Notes under the pieces: model-generated
Databases searched by the model: none
What the model was told of the DNA's origin: nothing
Seen by the model: the letters and a program-made list of their open reading frames with translations, nothing else
From: Roseovarius autotrophicus
GTDB lineage: Bacteria > Pseudomonadota > Alphaproteobacteria > Rhodobacterales > Rhodobacteraceae
Length of the DNA: 64,000 bases
Direction of reading: 5' to 3'
NCBI RefSeq assembly: GCF_018069895.1
Contig: NZ_JAGQDH010000011.1
Span: 1 to 64,000 of the forward strand
Shown: positions 25,874-33,176 of the stretch, piece after piece
Numbering within the stretch: position 1 is the stretch's first letter
Layout of the letters: every line of letters begins with the position of its first letter
Translations under genes and position numbers: made by a program

Positions 25874-26979
25874 TGGTGGCCTTGTCCCTGTCGCGCCGGT
25901 TGCGCCGCACGCCGTTTTCCCAAGGGGTCGAGGCGGCGGGGGTCAAGGCCTATACGGTGTATAACCACATGCTGCTGTCCACGGTTTTTCGCTCCGTTGA
26001 GGAGGATTACCGCCACCTCAAGGAGGCGGTGCAGGTCTGGGATGTCGCCTGTGAGCGGCAGGTGGAATTGCGCGGGCCGGATGCGGGGCGGCTGATGCAG
26101 ATGCTCACCCCGCGCGACCTGCGCGGCATGACGCCGGGCCAGTGTTTCTATGTGCCCATCGTCGATGAGACCGGCGGCATGCTCAACGATCCGGTGGCGG
26201 TCAAGCTGGCCGAGGATCGCTGGTGGATTTCGATTGCGGATTCGGACCTGCTCTATTGGGTCAAGGGGATCGCGCAGGGCTGGCGGCTGGATGTGCTGGT
26301 GGATGAGCCGGATGTGAGCCCGCTGGCGGTGCAGGGCCCGCGCGCCGACGATCTGATGGCGGCGGTGTTTGGCGACAAGGTGCGCGATGTACGGTTCTTT
26401 CGCTTTGGGCATTTCGATTTTCAGGGCCGGGATATGGTGATCGCGCGCTCGGGCTATTCCAAACAGGGCGGGTTCGAGATCTATGTCGAGGGGTCCGATC
26501 TGGGCATGCCGCTGTGGCATGCGCTGATGGAGGCCGGGAAGCAGTGGGACGTGCGCGCCGGATGCCCCAACCTGATCGAGCGGATCGAGGGCGGATTGCT
26601 GAGCTATGGCAATGACATGACCGACGACAACACGCCGCATGAATGCGGGCTGGGGCGGTTCTGCAACACCCATACGGCGATTGGTTGTATCGGGCGGGAT
26701 GCGCTCTTGCGGGTGGCCAAGGAAGGGCCGGTACAGCAGATCCGCGCCATCGCCATCGAGGGCGCGCCGGTGCCGCCCTGCCGCGACTGGTGGCCGGTTC
26801 TGACGGACAAGGGCGCGCGCGTGGGCCGGATCAGTTCGGCGGCATGGTCGCCGGATTTCGCCACCAACGTGGCCATCGGCATGGTGCGGATGACCCATTG
26901 GGAGGCAGGCACCGAGTTGCGCATCATCGCCCCGGATGGTGAGCGGCGCGGGGTGGTGCAGGACGGGTTCTGGGCCTGA
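25873..26979 (+). CDS. dmdA: Dimethylsulfoniopropionate demethylase
   Basis: 368 residues of the GcvT/aminomethyltransferase fold. DmdA moves a methyl group from DMSP to tetrahydrofolate, leaving methylmercaptopropionate. The N-terminus SRRLRRTPFSQGVEAAGVKA and YTVYNHMLL, with VQVWDVACERQVELRGPDAG, SPLAVQGPRADDLMA, ARSGYSKQGGFEIYVEGSDL and AGCPNLIERIEGGLLSYGND, matches the Roseobacter DmdA I remember and differs from GcvT (also in this window). The acuI gene downstream and GntR gene upstream are the classical context. AAAGG precedes the ATG. The fit is strong, though DmdA-like paralogues of other function exist. Confidence 0.87.
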   Translation: MVALSLSRRLRRTPFSQGVEAAGVKAYTVYNHMLLSTVFRSVEEDYRHLKEAVQVWDVACERQVELRGPDAGRLMQMLTPRDLRGMTPGQCFYVPIVDETGGMLNDPVAVKLAEDRWWISIADSDLLYWVKGIAQGWRLDVLVDEPDVSPLAVQGPRADDLMAAVFGDKVRDVRFFRFGHFDFQGRDMVIARSGYSKQGGFEIYVEGSDLGMPLWHALMEAGKQWDVRAGCPNLIERIEGGLLSYGNDMTDDNTPHECGLGRFCNTHTAIGCIGRDALLRVAKEGPVQQIRAIAIEGAPVPPCRDWWPVLTDKGARVGRISSAAWSPDFATNVAIGMVRMTHWEAGTELRIIAPDGERRGVVQDGFWA

Positions 26980-26983
26980 ATGC

Positions 26984-27038
26984 GGGAGTGAGGGGCCAGC
27001 CCCTCACACTCCCCGGAGTATTTCTGGAACGATGAAGC
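26984..27038 (+). repeat. Intercistronic hairpin plus conserved 24-nt box (copy 1)
   Basis: Just after the dmdA stop an imperfect hairpin (GTGAGGGG / CCCCTCAC with a GGGA/TCCC extension) is followed at 27015-27038 by a 24-nt box beginning GGAGTATTTCTGGAACGATG. The same arrangement with a 22/24 identical box lies between gcvH and gcvP. Both copies are inside operons, oriented with transcription, between a stop codon and the next gene's ribosome site. Confidence 0.7.
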
Positions 27039-27073
27039 AGGGGGCTGGCCCTGCGAGGGAAAAGGAGAGCGAT

Positions 27074-28066
27074 ATGTTCAACGCATTGGTCGTCGAGAAG
27101 GACGAAGAGAGCGGCAAGACATCTGCCTCGGTCAAACAGATTTCCGTGGGCGATCTGCCCGAGGCGGAGGTGCTCGTCTCGGTCGAGTATTCCACGGTGA
27201 ATTACAAGGACGGGCTGTGCATCGGGCCGGGGGGCGGATTGGTCCGCAAATATCCGCATGTGCCGGGGATCGATTTCGCCGGAACCGTCGAGAAAAGCAG
27301 CGACGAGCGCTACAAGCCCGGCGACAAGGTGGTTCTGACCGGCTGGCGCGTGGGCGAGGCGCATTGGGGTGGTTATGCGCAAAAAGCGCGGGTCAAGGCC
27401 GACTGGCTGGTGCCGCTGCCCGGAGGTCTGAGCACACGCCAGGCCATGGCCGTGGGCACGGCTGGCTTTACCGCCATGCTGGCGGTGATGGCGCTGGAGG
27501 ATCACGGGCTCAGGCCGGGGCACGGCCCGGTGCTGGTGACGGGGGCCGCAGGCGGCGTGGGCAGCGTGGCCACCGCGCTCCTGGCCGCGCTCGGGCATGA
27601 GGTGGCCGCCGTGACGGGCCGCCCAGAGACCGCCGATTATCTGCGCGGGCTGGGGGCCACGCAGATCGTGCCGCGCGAGGAGTTGAACGAGACGGTGAAG
27701 CGCCCGCTGGAAAGCGAGACCTGGGCGGGCTGTGTCGATGCCGTGGGCGGCGCGATGCTGGCGCGGGTTCTGGGCCAGATGAAATATGGTGCAAGCGTTG
27801 CCGCCGTGGGGCTGGCGGGGGGCGCGGGCCTGCCGGCGACGGTCATTCCGTTCCTGTTGCGCGGGGTCAACCTGCTGGGTGTCGACAGCGTGTTGCAGCC
27901 ATATGCCAATCGCCTTCGCGCCTGGGAGCGGATCGCGCGCGACCTGCCCATGGACAAGTTGGAGGCGATGATCGTGCCCGCCACGCTAGACGACCTGCCC
28001 CGGCTCGGCGCGGAGATCCTAAAGGGCCAGGTGCGCGGCCGCGTGGTGGTGGATGTGAATGGATGA
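27074..28066 (+). CDS. acuI: Acrylyl-CoA reductase AcuI
   Basis: 330 residues of the medium-chain dehydrogenase/reductase superfamily without structural zinc. Signature stretches are VEYSTVNYKDGLCIGPGGGL, YPHVPGIDFAGTVEKS, the NADPH loop VTGAAGGVGSVATALLAALG, and LRGVNLLGVDSVLQPYANR. AcuI reduces acryloyl-CoA, from DMSP-derived acrylate, to propionyl-CoA and so detoxifies it. AAAGGAGAG precedes the ATG at 27074. It follows dmdA in one operon, the arrangement in Ruegeria pomeroyi, and overlaps the next gene by 8 bp. Confidence 0.9.
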   Translation: MFNALVVEKDEESGKTSASVKQISVGDLPEAEVLVSVEYSTVNYKDGLCIGPGGGLVRKYPHVPGIDFAGTVEKSSDERYKPGDKVVLTGWRVGEAHWGGYAQKARVKADWLVPLPGGLSTRQAMAVGTAGFTAMLAVMALEDHGLRPGHGPVLVTGAAGGVGSVATALLAALGHEVAAVTGRPETADYLRGLGATQIVPREELNETVKRPLESETWAGCVDAVGGAMLARVLGQMKYGASVAAVGLAGGAGLPATVIPFLLRGVNLLGVDSVLQPYANRLRAWERIARDLPMDKLEAMIVPATLDDLPRLGAEILKGQVRGRVVVDVNG

Positions 28067-28565
28067 CCTCTCGATCCGGCTGGCGCGCGCGGACGATTTC
28101 GACGCGCTCTGGCCGATCCTGCGCACGGTGATCCGCGCGGGCGACACCTATACGATCGACCAGAGCCTCAGCGCCGAGGCGGTGCGCACGCTCTGGATGG
28201 AGGCCCCGCGCGCCACCTTTGTCGCCGAGGTGGGGGGCGAGGTGGTTGGCACCTCATACATCAAGACGAACCAGTCAGGCGGCGGCGCGCATGTGTGCAA
28301 CGCGGGATTCATGGTGGCCGAAGCAGCGCGCGGGCGCGGGGTGGCGCGGCGCATGTGCGAACACGCGCAGACGCAAGCACGCGCCATGGGCTATCTGGCG
28401 ATGCAGTTCAATTTTGTCGTCGGCACCAATGAAGGGGCCATCGCACTCTGGCAAAGCCTCGGGTTCAACACGGTGGGCCGCCTGCCGCGCGCCTTTTGCC
28501 ACCCGAAAGCGGGGCTGGTGGATGCGCTGGTGATGTACAAATGGCTGGGCGCAACCGGAGATTGA
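28059..28565 (+). CDS. GNAT-family N-acetyltransferase
   Basis: 168 residues with a complete GNAT fold: an N-terminal IRLARADDFDALWPILRTVI, the acetyl-CoA binding motif A NAGFMVAEAARGRGVARRMC and motif B region FNFVVGTNEGAIALWQSLGF. The substrate is not predictable. The 8-bp overlap with acuI places it in the DMSP operon, although a functional tie is unproven. Confidence 0.82.
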   Translation: MDDLSIRLARADDFDALWPILRTVIRAGDTYTIDQSLSAEAVRTLWMEAPRATFVAEVGGEVVGTSYIKTNQSGGGAHVCNAGFMVAEAARGRGVARRMCEHAQTQARAMGYLAMQFNFVVGTNEGAIALWQSLGFNTVGRLPRAFCHPKAGLVDALVMYKWLGATGD

Positions 28566-28611
28566 GGTTGGCGCGCCCCGTGCGGCCATACCAGTATCCA
28601 CGCCACGATAC

Positions 28612-28875
28612 GTGTTGATAAAAAGCCCCTTGATCGCGGCCCTGCTGGTGGCCGTCCTTGCGGTGGCGCTGACCGCTGTGGGCTTTGCGCATCGCGGCGG
28701 GGCGTTACCGGATACCGATTACGCGGCCTATCTGGCAGCAGGAGGCTCTGCCGGAGACTTGTGCGCAGACGAGCACGCGCCCAACCAGCATGAGGCCGAG
28801 GCAACGGGTTGTGAGACCTGCCGCCTAGTCGCGGCCATGGCCCTGCCCGATGAAGCGCGCGCACCCGATGCCTGA
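28612..28875 (+). CDS. Small secreted or membrane-anchored Cys-containing protein
   Basis: 87 residues from a GTG start. An N-terminal hydrophobic segment (LIAALLVAVLAVALTAVGFA) looks like a signal peptide or anchor. The remainder is short, with cysteines at LCADEH and in a GCETCRLVAAMALPD motif. It resembles small DUF2946-type proteins in outline but I cannot assign it. It follows the GNAT gene after 46 bp and precedes the mraZ control region. Confidence 0.5.
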   Translation: MLIKSPLIAALLVAVLAVALTAVGFAHRGGALPDTDYAAYLAAGGSAGDLCADEHAPNQHEAEATGCETCRLVAAMALPDEARAPDA

Positions 28876-28902
28876 CCCCGCCCGGCGGGGCCATGTCCTT
28901 TC

Positions 28903-29092
28903 CGGGAAATCGTGGGACGGGGCGCGCGGCGCGGGAAATCGTGGCCCCGCGCGACAGGCCGCCCCGTCTGGCACCCGGATTGACGGGCATTCGCGGCTGT
29001 GATTCGGTGAGTTTTGGCATCGAACCGGGTCTTGCGGGCCGGAAATCATGGGGCAGCGCAAGAAAATAATCACAGTTCGGGAAATCATGGGA
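28903..29092. promoter_or_regulatory. Four MraZ-type boxes upstream of the dcw cluster
   Basis: Four copies of CGGGAAATCRTGGGA lie at 28903, 28932, 29039 and 29078 (the second ends GGCC, the third starts CCGGA). Each is two (C/T)GGGA units on a 10-bp period, the spacing known for MraZ sites in E. coli (TGGGN repeats separated by 5 bases). They sit 190-380 bp before the inferred mraZ start point, in an otherwise non-coding 664-bp stretch (28876-29539) upstream of mraZ. Autoregulation by MraZ is the simplest reading. Confidence 0.65.
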
Positions 29093-29243
29093 ATTTTGTT
29101 ATCTCAAGCACAAAACGCAATATATTGTAAGAAAAATCTCCACAACAACGACATAGGCGATAAAAAATCTGCCATTCTCCACATTACCTTGCTCAAAACG
29201 CTATTTGAAAACGAAATGTGGTAACCGAATGTGCAAAAATCAT

Positions 29244-29273
29244 TTGCGGTGGGATAAAATCCCATGCTATCCA
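29244..29273 (+). promoter_or_regulatory. Candidate main promoter of the mraZ/dcw transcript
   Basis: TTGCGG at 29244 and TATCCA at 29268, 18 bp apart, predict a start near 29280, about 260 nt before the mraZ codon; this agrees with the 268-nt leader reported for Rhodobacter sphaeroides. The spacer contains TGGGATAAAATCCCA (29250-29264), a perfect dyad made of two opposed TGGGA units, so MraZ could bind directly over the promoter. A second possible promoter (TTGTTA at 29096, TATATT at 29121) lies just after the last MraZ box. Confidence 0.55.
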
Positions 29274-29279
29274 GAATAC

Positions 29280-29489
29280 ACGATGAGGACGGGACAGACG
29301 AAGGGGCAACAAGACCCCGACATAATCTCCCAAGTCAGGCTTCATACAGGCACCCGCTTTCATCGAAAAAGAATCCGGCGCGCGAGCGAGCAGACATCCC
29401 CCCAGGTGGCGCGCGCAGTCGGAAACCCCGCTAGGCGGGACGAGGGCGGCGGGTTGATCAGTGGCAGCAGATCAACCCGCCGTTTTCCG
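29280..29489 (+). ncRNA. upsM: UpsM-like leader RNA of mraZ
   Basis: In Rhodobacteraceae the dcw cluster is preceded by an extended mraZ 5' UTR that ends in an internal Rho-independent terminator and releases the trans-acting sRNA UpsM. This interval has the same design: predicted start near 29280, an outer stem CGGAAAC/GTTTTCCG (29420 and 29482), a perfect CCCGC-TAG-GCGGG hairpin (29427-29439), a long terminator hairpin, and then about 50 nt to mraZ. Boundaries are inferred from these elements, not observed. No convincing ORF occupies it. Confidence 0.65.
29447..29486 (+). terminator. Intrinsic terminator/attenuator inside the mraZ leader
   Basis: CGGCGGGTTGATC (29447-29459), a 10-base loop and GATCAACCCGCCG (29470-29482) form a perfect 13-bp stem followed by TTTTCC, 54 bp before the mraZ start. 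A later segment, AATCAACCGG (29504-29513), can also pair with the left arm (GGTTGAT) and alternatively forms its own hairpin CCGGT-AATCA-ACCGG, so terminator and anti-terminator folds are possible. Confidence 0.85.
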
Positions 29490-29539
29490 TCTAGGGGACC
29501 GGTAATCAACCGGGGGCACCAAAAGAGGCCATCGGGACA

Positions 29540-30043
29540 GTGGGTCGGATATTCAGAGGCGAAAACACCGTCAAGGTGGATGCCAAGGGCCGGGTGTCGA
29601 TCCCCGCGCTCTTTCGCCCCGTGATCCAGGACAGTGACCCCAACTGGACCGCCGGCAAACAGCCCGAACTGATCATCGTCTATGGCGATCACCGTCGCGA
29701 TTTCCTTGAATGCTTCACCATCGAGGCGATGCAGGAAGTGGACGAGAAGATCGCCCGCCTGCCCCGTGGCTCGAAACCGCGCCGCCTGCTTGAGCACATG
29801 TTCCAGGGCCAGTCGTTACCCACCTCGGTTGATGACACAGGCCGTATCGTGCTGCCCGCCAAGCTGCGCAAGAAGCTTGATCTGGAGGATGAGGCGTTCT
29901 TTATCGCCGCAGGCGACACGTTCCAGATCTGGAAACCCGAGACCTATCAGGCCAAGCGTCTGGCCGATGTCACCGAGTGGCTTGACGAATTCCCCGAGGA
30001 TTTCGACCCGCTCACCCTGCTTGACGCGCCCGGCGGGGGCTGA
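29540..30043 (+). CDS. mraZ: MraZ, dcw-cluster transcriptional regulator
   Basis: 167 residues with two AbrB-like swapped-hairpin halves: N-half VKVDAKGRVSIPALFRPVIQ and C-half TSVDDTGRIVLPAKLRKKLD, each with the DxxGR-(I/V)-xxP-xx-(F/L)R motif. It binds direct repeats upstream of its own gene and tunes the division/cell-wall operon. The GTG at 29540 begins the conserved MGRIFRGENT. It is the first gene of mraZ-rsmH-ftsL-ftsI-murE-murF-mraY-murD, 3 bp before rsmH. Confidence 0.95.
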   Translation: MGRIFRGENTVKVDAKGRVSIPALFRPVIQDSDPNWTAGKQPELIIVYGDHRRDFLECFTIEAMQEVDEKIARLPRGSKPRRLLEHMFQGQSLPTSVDDTGRIVLPAKLRKKLDLEDEAFFIAAGDTFQIWKPETYQAKRLADVTEWLDEFPEDFDPLTLLDAPGGG

Positions 30044-30046
30044 GCC

Positions 30047-31036
30047 ATGGCCGCCGCTGCCCCTGCCCCGCCCGCCCCTCATATCCCCGTCCTGCTGCGC
30101 CCGCTTCTGGCCGCTGTCGCGCCCGTGAGCGGCACCTGGCTTGACGGCACACTTGGCGCGGGGGGCTATGCGCGGGGGCTTCTGGGCGCGGGGGCGGATC
30201 ATGTCATCGGTATCGATCGCGACCCGCTGGCGATTGCCATGGCGCGGGACTGGGGCGCGCAATACGGCGCACGGTTGAGCCTGGTGCAGGCCAATTTCGC
30301 GCAAATGGACAGCCATGCCGAGGCGCTTGACGGCGTGGTGCTCGATCTCGGCGTCTCCTCGATGCAACTTGACCGGGCCGAACGCGGTTTTTCGTTCATG
30401 AAGGATGGCCCGCTCGACATGCGGATGAGCCAGGAGGGCCCCTCGGCCGCCGATCTGGTCAACACCGCGCCCGAGGCGCATCTGGCCGATATCCTTTATC
30501 TTTACGGCGAGGAACGCGCGAGCCGCCGCATCGCCCGCGCCATCGTCAAGGCGCGCGCGGCGGCACCGGTCGAGACCACGGCCCAACTGGCGGCCATCGT
30601 CGAGCGTTGCCTGCCGCGCCCGAAACCCGGTCAGGCGCATCCCGCGACCCGCAGCTTTCAGGCCATCCGCATCGCGGTGAACGACGAATACGGTGCCCTT
30701 GTCGCCGGGCTGGAAGCGGCCGAGCGCGCACTCAAGCCGGGCGGGCAACTGGCCGTCGTCACCTTTCATTCGATTGAGGACCGCATCGTAAAGCGATTCC
30801 TGCAGACCCGCGCGGGCGCACAAGGAGGCGGCAGCCGCCACGCCCCCGAAACACGGCGCGCCGCGCCGCAATTCACGCTGAAAACCCGCAAGGCCATCGG
30901 CCCGGATGCCGAGGAACTGGCGGAAAACCCCCGCGCGCGCTCGGCCCGGTTGCGGATCGGCATCCGCACCGATGCCCCCCCCGGCCGGTCGGACCGTGCC
31001 GCCCTCGGAATGCCATTGCTTAAGGGAGAGACATGA
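30047..31036 (+). CDS. rsmH: 16S rRNA (cytosine(1402)-N(4))-methyltransferase
   Basis: 329 residues. It methylates N4 of C1402 in the ribosomal P site. The SAM-binding start reads [20 protein letters not shown], with [55 protein letters not shown] and the C-terminal [18 protein letters not shown]. Length and motif order are normal. It overlaps ftsL by 4 bp (ATGA). Confidence 0.96.
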   Translation: MAAAAPAPPAPHIPVLLRPLLAAVAPVSGTWLDGTLGAGGYARGLLGAGADHVIGIDRDPLAIAMARDWGAQYGARLSLVQANFAQMDSHAEALDGVVLDLGVSSMQLDRAERGFSFMKDGPLDMRMSQEGPSAADLVNTAPEAHLADILYLYGEERASRRIARAIVKARAAAPVETTAQLAAIVERCLPRPKPGQAHPATRSFQAIRIAVNDEYGALVAGLEAAERALKPGGQLAVVTFHSIEDRIVKRFLQTRAGAQGGGSRHAPETRRAAPQFTLKTRKAIGPDAEELAENPRARSARLRIGIRTDAPPGRSDRAALGMPLLKGET

Positions 31037-31380
31037 TGCGCAGCCTTCTGCATGTCCTGACCGCTCTGGCCGTGATCGGCCTCGCCTTCTGGGCCTATCG
31101 CGAGAATTACCGCACGCAGGCCGCGCTGGCCGAGGCCGAGCGGCTTCAGACCGGCATCGCCGAGGCGCGCCAGCGGCTCAGGATGCTCAATGCCGAATGG
31201 GCCTATCTCAACCGGCCCGACAGGCTGATGGATCTGGTCGAGCTGAACTATGATCGTCTTGGCCTTCTGCCGCTGCAACCCCATCAGTTCGGACGGCTCG
31301 ATCAGGTGACCTATCCCGCGCCTGCCAGTATGGCGATCATCAATCCCGTGGATGTCGCGAATACGGAGCAACTGCCATGA
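31033..31380 (+). CDS. ftsL: Cell division protein FtsL
   Basis: 115 residues, bitopic: a membrane helix (about 4-22, [18 protein letters not shown]) and a periplasmic coiled coil ([37 protein letters not shown]). It works with FtsB (encoded at 4.5 kb) and FtsQ to activate FtsWI. The short size, low conservation and location between rsmH and ftsI support the assignment. It overlaps both neighbours by 4 bp. The second ATG (31036) is also possible. Confidence 0.88.
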   Translation: MMRSLLHVLTALAVIGLAFWAYRENYRTQAALAEAERLQTGIAEARQRLRMLNAEWAYLNRPDRLMDLVELNYDRLGLLPLQPHQFGRLDQVTYPAPASMAIINPVDVANTEQLP

Positions 31381-33161
31381 TCCGCACGCCGCTGCGCCCG
31401 CTTGCACGCATTCTGGAGGCGCGCCGCAAAGGCGAGAACCCCGACGCGATCGAGCGCGAGAACATCCGCCTGCGCCATGAGGAGATGCGCGACCGCGCGC
31501 GGCGGCGCGCCGAGGGGCGGCTTCTGGTGCTGGCCGGGCTGTTCTTTATCGGTTTCACCGCCGTGGGCGGCAAGATGGCGGTGCTGGCGCAGTCCGAACC
31601 CGCCGAGCCGCGCATCAGCAGCGCCGGTGCGCGCATCCTTGCGCAGCGCGCCGATATCGTGGACCGGCAAGGCCGCGTCCTGGCGACGAATTTCGACACT
31701 CACAGCCTCTATGCGCAGCCACAGCAGATGGTGGACCCGGTGCGCGCCGCCGAAAAGCTGGCGGAGATTTTCCCCGATCTCGACGGCGAGCGCCTGCTGC
31801 GCGATTTCACCGGCACGCGCAAGTTTCTCTGGATCCGTCGCACGCTGAGCCCCGAGCAGAAACAGGCGGTGCATGACATCGGCGAGCCGGGGCTTCTGTT
31901 TGGCCCGCGCGAGATGCGGCTTTATCCCAATGGCCGGCTGGCCGCGCATGTGCTGGGCGGAGCGGGCTTTGGCCGCGAAGGTGTGCACGCCGCCGAGGTG
32001 GTAGGGGTTGCGGGCATCGAAAAGCAGCTGGACGAGCGCCTGCGCGACCCTGCCCGTGCGCATGAGCCGCTGACCCTCTCGCTTGATCTCAGCGTGCAGG
32101 CGGCGATGGAGCGGGTCCTCTTGGGCGGCATGAAGATCATGAACGCCAAGGGCGCGGCGGGCATCCTGATGGATGCGCACTCGGGCGAGGTGATCGCCGT
32201 GGCCTCGCTACCCGATTTCGACCCCAACAAGCGCCCGCCCCTGCCCACCGAGGGCAATCCCGACGACAGCCCGCTGTTCAACCGCGCGGTTCAGGGCGTC
32301 TACGAGCTTGGCTCGACCTTCAAGGTGTTCGCGCTGGCGCAGGCGCTCGATATGGGGCTTGTTACCCCCTCGACCGTGATCGACACCCGCTCGCCCATGC
32401 AATGGGGCAAGTTCCGCATCCGCGATTTCCGCAATTACGGCCCCGAGCTCAGCGCCGAGAAGGTGCTGGTGAAATCCTCGAACGTGGGCACCGCGCGCAT
32501 CGCGCTCCAGATCGGCGGGGCGCGGCAAAAGGCGTTTCTCGACGCGCTCGGCTTCATGCAGCCCTCGCCGCTCGAAATCAGTGAAGCCTCGGGCAGCCGC
32601 CCGCTCCTGCCCGCTAAATGGTCAGATCTTTCGACCATGACCATCTCTTACGGACACGGGCTGTCCACAAGCCCGATGCACCTTGCCGCCGCCTATGCCA
32701 CACTCGTCAATGGCGGGCGGCTGGTCACGCCTACGCTTCTGCGCGACCCTGCCCGCACGCCGGGTCCGCGCGTCATCTCGGAGGTCACATCTGCCTCCAT
32801 GCGCGACATGCTGCGCAAGGTGGTCAGCGAAGGCACGGCAAGCCTCGCCGAAGTGCCCGGCTATGCCGTCGGCGGCAAGACCGGCACCGCCGACAAGCCC
32901 AAGACGCGCGGCGGCGGCTACTACAAGGACAAGGTCATCGCCAGTTTCGCTGGCATGTTCCCCGCCGACGATCCGAGATATGTGCTTGTCGTCACGCTGG
33001 ATGAGCCGGTCGAGACATCAGGCGACGAGCCACACCGCACCGCAGGCTGGACCGCCGTGCCCGTGGCCGCCGAAATCGTGCGCCGCACGGCCCCCCTGCT
33101 TGGTCTGCGGCCCGCGATTGATCCCGCCGGAGCGCCTGTTATAAGGCCCGCATCTCAGTAA
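31377..33161 (+). CDS. ftsI: Septal peptidoglycan transpeptidase FtsI (PBP3)
   Basis: 594 residues. A cytoplasmic basic tail and one membrane anchor (about 46-66) precede a pedestal domain beginning ARILAQRADIVDRQGRVLAT. The transpeptidase domain has the SxxK motif in YELGSTFKVFALAQAL, SxN in VLVKSSNVGTARIAL, and KTG in GGKTGTADKPKT. It cross-links septal peptidoglycan with FtsW. Length is typical of alphaproteobacterial FtsI. It overlaps ftsL by 4 bp and is followed by murE after 15 bp. Confidence 0.95.
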   Translation: MIRTPLRPLARILEARRKGENPDAIERENIRLRHEEMRDRARRRAEGRLLVLAGLFFIGFTAVGGKMAVLAQSEPAEPRISSAGARILAQRADIVDRQGRVLATNFDTHSLYAQPQQMVDPVRAAEKLAEIFPDLDGERLLRDFTGTRKFLWIRRTLSPEQKQAVHDIGEPGLLFGPREMRLYPNGRLAAHVLGGAGFGREGVHAAEVVGVAGIEKQLDERLRDPARAHEPLTLSLDLSVQAAMERVLLGGMKIMNAKGAAGILMDAHSGEVIAVASLPDFDPNKRPPLPTEGNPDDSPLFNRAVQGVYELGSTFKVFALAQALDMGLVTPSTVIDTRSPMQWGKFRIRDFRNYGPELSAEKVLVKSSNVGTARIALQIGGARQKAFLDALGFMQPSPLEISEASGSRPLLPAKWSDLSTMTISYGHGLSTSPMHLAAAYATLVNGGRLVTPTLLRDPARTPGPRVISEVTSASMRDMLRKVVSEGTASLAEVPGYAVGGKTGTADKPKTRGGGYYKDKVIASFAGMFPADDPRYVLVVTLDEPVETSGDEPHRTAGWTAVPVAAEIVRRTAPLLGLRPAIDPAGAPVIRPASQ

Positions 33162-33176
33162 GGGGCGGATGCGCGC

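Noticed and set aside
25873-26979. Calling this gene gcvT because of its aminomethyltransferase fold
   Set aside because: A complete gcvT lies in the glycine cleavage operon; this protein has the DmdA N-terminus and a dmdA-acuI context.
29205-29624. 139-codon open frame across the mraZ leader
   Set aside because: It has no recognisable domain, overlaps mraZ out of frame, and covers RNA hairpins; the leader-RNA reading explains the interval better.
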